Source of the DNA: Bacteroidales bacterium
GTDB taxonomy: Bacteria; Bacteroidota; Bacteroidia; Bacteroidales; UBA932
Assembly (NCBI GenBank): GCA_020026355.1
Contig: JAHHQP010000006.1
Coordinates: 5,424 to 69,423 of the forward strand
Length of the DNA stretch: 64,000 bases
Reading direction: 5' to 3'
Each line of letters opens with the position of its first letter. Position 1 is the first letter of the stretch. The notes below the pieces were generated by a model. That model was not told the DNA's origin, ran no database searches, and worked only from the letters and a program-made list of their open reading frames with translations. A program made the translations under genes and the position numbers. Positions 58,859-64,000 of the stretch are shown one piece after another.

Positions 58859-59719
58859 ATGAAGCCTCTGTACAGGGTCATACCGGCATTGATGCTGATC
58901 TGCCTGCAGGTAAGTTCCTGCAGGTGGATTTCTTCGTTCATACACGATGAGGAAATCATTGCGGAAGCCGCCGGACGGAAATTGTACAGGAGCGAACTGG
59001 ATGCCAGTCTTCCCAAGGGTATCTCCGTGGAAGACAGCACTTTCCTGGCTGACCGCTATATCGTCAGCTGGGCATCCGGCTGCATCTATCAGGATGCGGC
59101 TGAACGGAATCTTTCCGAAACGGAAAAGAATGTGGAGCAGGAACTGGAGGAATACCGGGCATCCTTGCTCAAGTATCGCTATGAGCAGCGTTATGTCAAT
59201 GAAAGACTGGATACGGTCGTGACTGTTCAGGAATGTCAGGACTATTATGAGGCTCATCCCGATAAGTTCATTCTTTCTTCTTCCGTCGTGAAGGCCCGTT
59301 ATCTCAAGATTTCAGAAGAATCCCCGATGCTGTCCAGACTTAAGGACAAGATGTCCTCTTCGGAAGCTGCCGACGTCTTCGAGGCAGACAGTATCGCCTA
59401 TACTTCGGCCCAGAAATTCATGACCTGGAACGACGAGTGGGTGGATATTTCCATCATCGCATCGGAATTCGGTGTCAGTGAAAAGGAACTTCTGGCTGCA
59501 AAAAAAGGAAAATGGATAGAAATGAATGATGGTCTGGGCATGAAAAATGTTCTCTATGTCCAGGAGATCGTTTATCCTGGGGAACAGGCTCCTTTCGAGT
59601 ATGCTGACCTGGGGATAAGGGATATCATCATCAGTAACCGCAAGCACCTTCTGCTGCTCAACCTCGAACAGAATCTGCTGGAGGAAGCGCGTGCGGACGG
59701 TAATTTTATTATATATTGA
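58859..59719 (+). CDS. Lipoprotein companion of the SurA-like chaperone
   Basis: A 286-residue lipoprotein (lipid cysteine C21 in QVSSCRWIS). The N-terminal half (AEAAGRKLYRSELDASLPKG, VEQELEEYRASLLKYRYEQRYV) resembles the SurA/PpiC N-terminal helical chaperone domain; QECQDYYEAHPDKFILSSSVVKARYL looks like the start of a parvulin-like region that is incomplete. No full PPIase domain is seen. Located between guaB and surA, it would be an outer-membrane-bound folding factor. The function is inferred. Confidence 0.75.
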   Translation: MKPLYRVIPALMLICLQVSSCRWISSFIHDEEIIAEAAGRKLYRSELDASLPKGISVEDSTFLADRYIVSWASGCIYQDAAERNLSETEKNVEQELEEYRASLLKYRYEQRYVNERLDTVVTVQECQDYYEAHPDKFILSSSVVKARYLKISEESPMLSRLKDKMSSSEAADVFEADSIAYTSAQKFMTWNDEWVDISIIASEFGVSEKELLAAKKGKWIEMNDGLGMKNVLYVQEIVYPGEQAPFEYADLGIRDIIISNRKHLLLLNLEQNLLEEARADGNFIIY

Positions 59720-59724
59720 AAATT

Positions 59725-61107
59725 ATGAATGTATTCTCTAAAGTAGTCTTCACATGCGTCCTGGCGGGCCTGGCCTGTCAGGTGTCCGCCCAGAAATATC
59801 CGGACGGACTGATCGACAAGACGGTAGCTGTCGTCGGAAATGAAATGATCATGATCTCTGATATCGAAGAAGAGGTCCAGATGATGCGTTTCAGGGGAAT
59901 CAACTCCGACCGGAACGCCCGCTGCGAAGTCCTGGAACAGATGATGGTCGCCAAGCTTTTCCTGATGCAGGCTCGTCTGGATTCCTTGAAGGTGAACAAC
60001 GATATGGTGGAAGGTGAGTTGAAGCAGCGTATCGACAACATCAGAATGCAGCTCGGAGGAGATGCTGAGGTAGAGAAATATTTCGGCAAGTCTCTCTATA
60101 AGCTGAAACAGGAATGGAGGAAGAATTTCCAGGACCAGAGCCTGACTCAGCAGATGCAGGGAAGCATTGCTTCCAAAGTACCGGATCAGACTCCTTATGA
60201 AGTGAAAAGATACGCGGATAGTCTCGAAGTCGAGGATCTTCCGGTCGTGCCGACCAAGTACCAGCTGAGCCATATCTGTATCTATCCGGATCGTGAGGCT
60301 GCGAAGTTGGCGGTGAAGGAACGTCTGCTCGCGTTGAGGGAAAGGATCATCAACGGAGACAAGTTCTCGACCTTGGCTATGCTCTATTCCCAGGATCCGG
60401 TCAGCGCCCGTCGTGGTGGAGAACTCGGAATGGCCCCGAAATCCATTTTCTGGCCGGCCTTTTCCGATGTCGCCATGGCCTTGAAGCCGGGCGTCGTTTC
60501 CCAGATTGTGGAAACTCCTGACGGTTTCCATCTCATCGAGGTGCTGGAGAAGAGGGGAGATATGTTCAATGCCCGTCACATTCTGCTGAAGCCGGAATAT
60601 ACCGCTGAAGATCAGGAGAAAGGCTTCCATGTCCTGGACAGTCTGAGAACACAGCTGCTGGACAGTGCCGTCACCTTCGGACTGGCAGCCCGTTTCTATT
60701 CCGAGGATCTGTCAACCCGGACCAATGGGGGACAGATGTCGGATCCTTATACCGGTTCTTCCTATTTCGAAGTGGATCAGCTTAAACCGCAGGATTATCA
60801 AGCCATCAAGGACCTCAAGGAGGGAGACATCTCCAAGCCGATCGCTTCTCTGGATAATGAAGGCCGTAACGGTAATCTGGTCTATAAGATCGTGAAGGTC
60901 GACAAGATCATCCCATCTCATCCGGCAACGTTCAGCCAGGATTATGACCTGCTTCGCGATCAGGCCAAGCAGCGGAAATCCATGGAAGCCATCGATCGTT
61001 TCATCGATGAGAAGATCAAGACTACTCATATCAGGATCGATCCGCTGTTCCAGAACTGTGATTTCCAGCGTAAGGGATGGGCGGAGAAATTCACGAAAGA
61101 CGAATAA
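59725..61107 (+). CDS. surA: SurA-like periplasmic chaperone with two parvulin domains
   Basis: A 460-residue protein with signal peptide (SKVVFTCVLAGLACQVSAQ). The N-terminal chaperone region (KTVAVVGNEMIMISDIEEEV) is followed by two parvulin-type PPIase domains: the first with YQLSHICIYPD and SQDPVSARRGGELGM, the second with FNARHILLKPEY and YSEDLSTRTNGGQMS. This is the SurA architecture; it helps outer-membrane proteins fold. Start ATG 59725 is chosen over a TTG at 59716 that overlaps the previous stop. Ends 3 bp before the OstA-like gene. Confidence 0.92.
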   Translation: MNVFSKVVFTCVLAGLACQVSAQKYPDGLIDKTVAVVGNEMIMISDIEEEVQMMRFRGINSDRNARCEVLEQMMVAKLFLMQARLDSLKVNNDMVEGELKQRIDNIRMQLGGDAEVEKYFGKSLYKLKQEWRKNFQDQSLTQQMQGSIASKVPDQTPYEVKRYADSLEVEDLPVVPTKYQLSHICIYPDREAAKLAVKERLLALRERIINGDKFSTLAMLYSQDPVSARRGGELGMAPKSIFWPAFSDVAMALKPGVVSQIVETPDGFHLIEVLEKRGDMFNARHILLKPEYTAEDQEKGFHVLDSLRTQLLDSAVTFGLAARFYSEDLSTRTNGGQMSDPYTGSSYFEVDQLKPQDYQAIKDLKEGDISKPIASLDNEGRNGNLVYKIVKVDKIIPSHPATFSQDYDLLRDQAKQRKSMEAIDRFIDEKIKTTHIRIDPLFQNCDFQRKGWAEKFTKDE

Positions 61108-61110
61108 CCG

Positions 61111-63705
61111 ATGTCCAGAAGACTGATCGCGGCGCTCGCTTTATCATTGTCGGCTGTGCTTCTTCATGCTCAGGCAAAAGAAGAACAGCGGGACAGTGTC
61201 GTCCTGTTGCTGAAGGCTCAGGCTGCTCAGGCTGTCGATATCGAAGGACAGAGTTACCGTAAGGTCATCGGTCCGGCGACCTTTCTGCATAACAATACCT
61301 ACTTGCTCTGTGATACGGCTTACTGGAATGTCGATGCGAAAATCATCAATGCAGTCGGCCATGTCCAGATCGAACAGCAGGAGACGGTCTTGTCCAGTGA
61401 CCGCTTGATCTATCTGGTCGACCAGGATCTCGCACAGTTCAGGGGATCGCTGGTTCAGCTGGAAGACAAGGATCATAACACGCTGAGAACTCATAATCTG
61501 GATTACAATACGAAGGACAGTCTGGCCATTTTCTTCAACGGAGCCTCCATGAGGGATAAGGATGGTCAGATCATCGAGAGTATCAACGGTACCTATGATT
61601 CTCCGGCCAAGAGGTTCACGTTCACGGATTCCGTGAATATGTTCACGGATTCCATCTTTGTCAAGACGGCTCATCTGGTCTATGAATCGGAGAAGAATTT
61701 CGCGACTTTCGATCAGGGTACGGCTCTCTGGAAGGAAGATAATATGCTGTCTTCCTGGAGCGGCTGGTATGATCGCGCCAGGGAGACTTTCTTCTTCACG
61801 GACAATGTGCATGTGTTGAGCCGTGATCAGGAAGGCTGGGCCGATTCGCTCTATTTTTACAGGAATAGGAATGATATAGATATGCTGGGCAACGCGCAGC
61901 TGAGCGATACCACAAGGAATGTTCATGCGCTTGCCGGGAAGATCACCTATGTCGATTCCATCTCGAGGGTGACGCTGCTCCGGGATCCTGCTGTCGTCAC
62001 GATGGTGAAGGAGAGAGTCATGCAGCCGGACAGTACCTACAAGGAGGAACCGGATACCGTATATATGGGGGCGGATTATCTCTCATATTTCACCATTCCT
62101 AAATATAAGGTGGATTCCTTGACGGTCGCAGAGGCTGCCGGACGGAAATCGGTGATCGAATTCGATCCGGTCACCCAGTTCCGCCGCAAGGCTGCTGAAG
62201 AAGCGGCGAAGGCTGCGGAGGAAGCCCGGAGAAATGATCCGAACTTCCTTTCCCAGGAGATGGCGAGAAAATCACAGGAGGCTGAGAAACAGGCTATCGA
62301 GGATGTGGAGGATCCGGAGGATTCATTGACCCTGTCGGGCACGGACTCATTGACCTTGGAGAGAATGGGCACGGACTCATTGACCTTGGAGAGAATGGGA
62401 GCCGATTCGCTGGCGACAGATACATTGTCCGCTCCGGTGGACACGACGGACATCGGTTTTCTGGAGGCGCTGCATAATGTGAAGATCTACAGGAAGAGCA
62501 TGCAGGTCGTCTGCGATTCTTTGCTCTATTGTGACCTGGATAGCTTGGCCCGACTTTTCAAGGATCCGGTCGTCTTCCAGGAGGGAACCCGTCAATACAG
62601 TGCGGACAGCATTTCCATCGTTGTCCGGAACGAGGCGATGGACAGGGCCAGCCTGATGTCCAATGCTTTCATCGCGCTGGAGCAGGACAGCCTCCATCAT
62701 AACCAGATCAAGAGTACGGAGATGATGGCATATTTCAGTCCGGAAGGGAATCTGCAGCGTTTTGATGCCTTGGGCGGTGCGCAGGCGCTTTTCTATATGG
62801 AAGAGAATGATACCTTGGCTACGGTCAACAAGAAAGATTCGAAGATGCTCTCTGCAAGATTCAAGGACGGAGATATCGAACGGGTCTATTATTTCGATGC
62901 TCCGAAGAGCGATGCTTATCCTGTAGCGCAGATGACACCTGAGGAAAGACGACTGAAAGGGTTCAGCTGGCAGCCGGACAGGAGACCGGCCGATCGCTTC
63001 GCCATCACGGCTCTTGAACTCCGTGCGGGAGAACGTAGCCGTTACGAGCGGATTCCGAAGGCGCAGTTCATCAATACTGAGAAATATTTCCAGGGATATA
63101 TGGGGAATATCTACCGTCAGATCGAGGTCCGGGATTCTCTGAAGGTCGTTCGTGAACGGGAGAGAGTTTTGGCGGAACGTGAACAGGCTCGTCGGGACTC
63201 CCTTGCCCGGCTGGATTCATTGGCGCTCAGGGATTCTTTGGCTTTGAGCGACTCTCTCCGGATTGCGGATTCCCTCGCGGTGGCGAAGGATTCCCTGGCT
63301 CTTGCGGATTCCTTGAAGGATGCGGAGGCTTCCGTGGCGCTTCCGGATTCTATCGTGAAGACGATGACGGCCAAGGAAAGGAAAGCATACCGGAAGGAGC
63401 AGGCTCGCTTGAAGAAGGAGGCTCGTAAGAAGAAGAAACAGGAACTGCGTGAGGCGAAGTGGAAGGAGATGGACGCGAAGGATGAGGCTAGACGTAAAGC
63501 CCGTGAGGAGAAGAAGAAGGAGAAGGAGAGGGCCATGAAGCGGAAGGCGCTTCGTGAAATCGCGGAACAGGAACGCAAGGACCGGGAGCTCTATGAGCAT
63601 TATCTGAGGAAATATCAGAAGCAGGCCGAACGTGACCGTCTGAAAGCGGAACGTAAGGCAAAGCGGGATGGTGAACAGGAAAAGCCTTCTGAGGCAGAAA
63701 AATGA
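61111..63705 (+). CDS. OstA-like (LptA/LptD-N) protein with repeat-rich C-terminal extension
   Basis: An 864-residue secreted protein (signal MSRRLIAALALSLSAVLLHAQ). Residues of about 30-350 and parts beyond form OstA/LptA-type beta-jellyroll repeats (LLCDTAYWNVDAKIINAVGH, TVLSSDRLIYLVDQDLAQFR), which bind lipopolysaccharide in the periplasm on its way to the outer membrane. Two perfect 10-residue repeats (GTDSLTLERM) are near 410-430. After a further OstA-like part, the region at about 670-745 has many DSLA/DSL units. The last 110 residues are dense in Lys, Arg and Glu. The long tail is unusual and may be a coiled helix. Confidence 0.85.
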   Translation: MSRRLIAALALSLSAVLLHAQAKEEQRDSVVLLLKAQAAQAVDIEGQSYRKVIGPATFLHNNTYLLCDTAYWNVDAKIINAVGHVQIEQQETVLSSDRLIYLVDQDLAQFRGSLVQLEDKDHNTLRTHNLDYNTKDSLAIFFNGASMRDKDGQIIESINGTYDSPAKRFTFTDSVNMFTDSIFVKTAHLVYESEKNFATFDQGTALWKEDNMLSSWSGWYDRARETFFFTDNVHVLSRDQEGWADSLYFYRNRNDIDMLGNAQLSDTTRNVHALAGKITYVDSISRVTLLRDPAVVTMVKERVMQPDSTYKEEPDTVYMGADYLSYFTIPKYKVDSLTVAEAAGRKSVIEFDPVTQFRRKAAEEAAKAAEEARRNDPNFLSQEMARKSQEAEKQAIEDVEDPEDSLTLSGTDSLTLERMGTDSLTLERMGADSLATDTLSAPVDTTDIGFLEALHNVKIYRKSMQVVCDSLLYCDLDSLARLFKDPVVFQEGTRQYSADSISIVVRNEAMDRASLMSNAFIALEQDSLHHNQIKSTEMMAYFSPEGNLQRFDALGGAQALFYMEENDTLATVNKKDSKMLSARFKDGDIERVYYFDAPKSDAYPVAQMTPEERRLKGFSWQPDRRPADRFAITALELRAGERSRYERIPKAQFINTEKYFQGYMGNIYRQIEVRDSLKVVRERERVLAEREQARRDSLARLDSLALRDSLALSDSLRIADSLAVAKDSLALADSLKDAEASVALPDSIVKTMTAKERKAYRKEQARLKKEARKKKKQELREAKWKEMDAKDEARRKAREEKKKEKERAMKRKALREIAEQERKDRELYEHYLRKYQKQAERDRLKAERKAKRDGEQEKPSEAEK
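62337..62396 (+). repeat. Perfect 30-bp tandem direct repeat inside the OstA-like gene
   Basis: Two identical 30-bp copies, starting GGGCACGGACTCATTGACC, lie at 62337-62366 and 62367-62396 and encode GTDSLTLERM twice. A recent in-frame duplication is likely because there is no synonymous difference. Confidence 0.9.
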
Positions 63706-63816
63706 GACATTTTTTCTGAAAATATATAATATGCGGTAAATCAGTGCCTTGCACAGTCTTCGGCCGCTTTCGGAAATAAAAAGTTGCAAAAAAATGCAAA
63801 AAAATGTCCGGAAAAA
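63706..63816 (+). other. Noncoding upstream region with phased A-tracts
   Basis: No coding frame. Two perfect copies of TGCAAAAAAA (63785-63794, 63795-63804) give A-tracts spaced by exactly one helical turn just upstream of a consensus promoter, as expected for an UP-like or bent-DNA element. No clear terminator for the OstA-like gene is seen. Confidence 0.5.
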
Positions 63817-63847
63817 TTTGGAAGGAAAGAAAAAGTGCGTATCTTTG
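63817..63847 (+). promoter_or_regulatory. Perfect consensus promoter, probably of an rRNA operon
   Basis: TTTG (63817-63820), 19 bp, TATCTTTG (63840-63847): a full match to the Bacteroides housekeeping consensus, preceded by phased A-tracts. Transcription should start near 63852-63854. Confidence 0.75.
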
Positions 63848-63851
63848 CAGC

Positions 63852-64000
63852 CCGTTTGAGATACAACGGGTCAGTTCTAACGAAATATTCAAGCAGTAAT
63901 GCAGAATTGTAGAGCGCGGTCCGTGCGCCGAGAGCACGACAGTTGATTGACAATATTGAGAGAGATAACGAGGTAAAGAAGATAAAACGAGATATAGTCT
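63852..64000 (+). ncRNA. Presumed leader of a ribosomal RNA operon (cut by window edge)
   Basis: About 150 bases of noncoding sequence follow the strong promoter. Hairpins CCCGTT/AACGGG (63851-63870) and CGTGC/GCACG (63922-63938) are present. The stretch around 63940-63990 (AGTTGATTGACAATATTGAG, then AAGATAAAACGAG) resembles the TTGACATATTG-type antitermination leader that precedes 16S rRNA in Bacteroidota. The 16S gene itself would begin just outside the window, so the identity is an inference. Confidence 0.5.

Noticed and set aside
62331..62400. Possible CRISPR-like or mobile repeat
   Set aside because: Only two head-to-tail copies without spacers, in frame inside a coding region; a plain tandem duplication explains it.
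1..64000. Insertion sequence, prophage or integrative element
   Set aside because: No transposase, integrase, terminal repeats or tRNA-associated direct repeats were seen; gene content is chromosomal housekeeping apart from the SusCD locus.

Overview
The window reads as a chromosomal segment of a Bacteroidota bacterium, most likely order Bacteroidales, with roughly balanced GC. The evidence is a SusC/SusD (RagA/RagB-type) outer-membrane pair, many lipoproteins with acidic residues after the lipid cysteine, almost no Shine-Dalgarno sequences, repeated TAnnTTTG promoter cores (two with TTTG exactly 19 bp upstream), an RseC-RnfBCDGEA gene order, and LptF/G, OstA-like and SurA-like envelope genes. 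I see no tRNA gene, CRISPR array, prophage or insertion sequence. Coding density is very high. The only gaps above 300 bases are 3758-4237 and, at the right edge, 63706-64000.

Layout. 1-1235 (-) is the cut end of an NhaC-type Na+/H+ antiporter. 1330-2950 (+) holds queH and pfkA; 3032-3757 (-) is a tandem META-domain lipoprotein. 4238-14199 (+) is the main accessory locus: SusC-like receptor, SusD-like lipoprotein, a large unrecognised lipoprotein, a subtilisin-family lipoprotein protease and a small lipocalin-like lipoprotein. It contains no glycan enzyme, so peptide or protein uptake is the best reading. 14206-18342 holds a patatin-like hydrolase and a short SSB (-), then a zinc-finger protein and an M3 oligopeptidase (+). 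18426-19754 (-) is a nucleoside-type MFS permease; 19863-22102 (+) is tgt and an LptF/LptG permease. 22209-29274 (-) reads alaS, an lptF/G-fmt fusion gene, a thiamine pyrophosphokinase and ilvA.

29370-41416 (+) is an unbroken 14-gene run: two membrane-anchored M23 peptidases, MerR-type regulator, Nif3-like protein, zinc-ribbon coiled-coil protein, dnaB, DUF3108 protein, rseC and rnfB-C-D-G-E-A, ending at a strong terminator. 41565-48896 carries an outer-membrane barrel (-), pyk (+), ispF (-), then a 98-aa membrane protein, mutL, rhomboid protease, endo/exonuclease/phosphatase protein and a Sua5/TsaC-type enzyme (+). 48904-56227 alternates strands: rsmE, phosphoesterase, radA, dacB, galE, GNAT, a 91-aa protein and an NlpC/P60 peptidase. 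56317-63705 (+) holds a radical SAM protein, guaB, a lipoprotein, a SurA-like chaperone and an OstA-like protein. The window ends in what looks like the promoter and leader of a ribosomal RNA operon.

Themes. Envelope building recurs: two LptF/G permeases, OstA-like and SurA-like proteins, DacB, two M23 and one C40 peptidase. The queuosine genes queH and tgt both occur. The most unusual items are the LptF/G-Fmt fusion, the peptide-type SusCD locus, a MutL without its endonuclease motif, a Tgt without its zinc cysteines, compact back-to-back promoters, and the presumed rRNA leader with 10-bp phased A-tracts.
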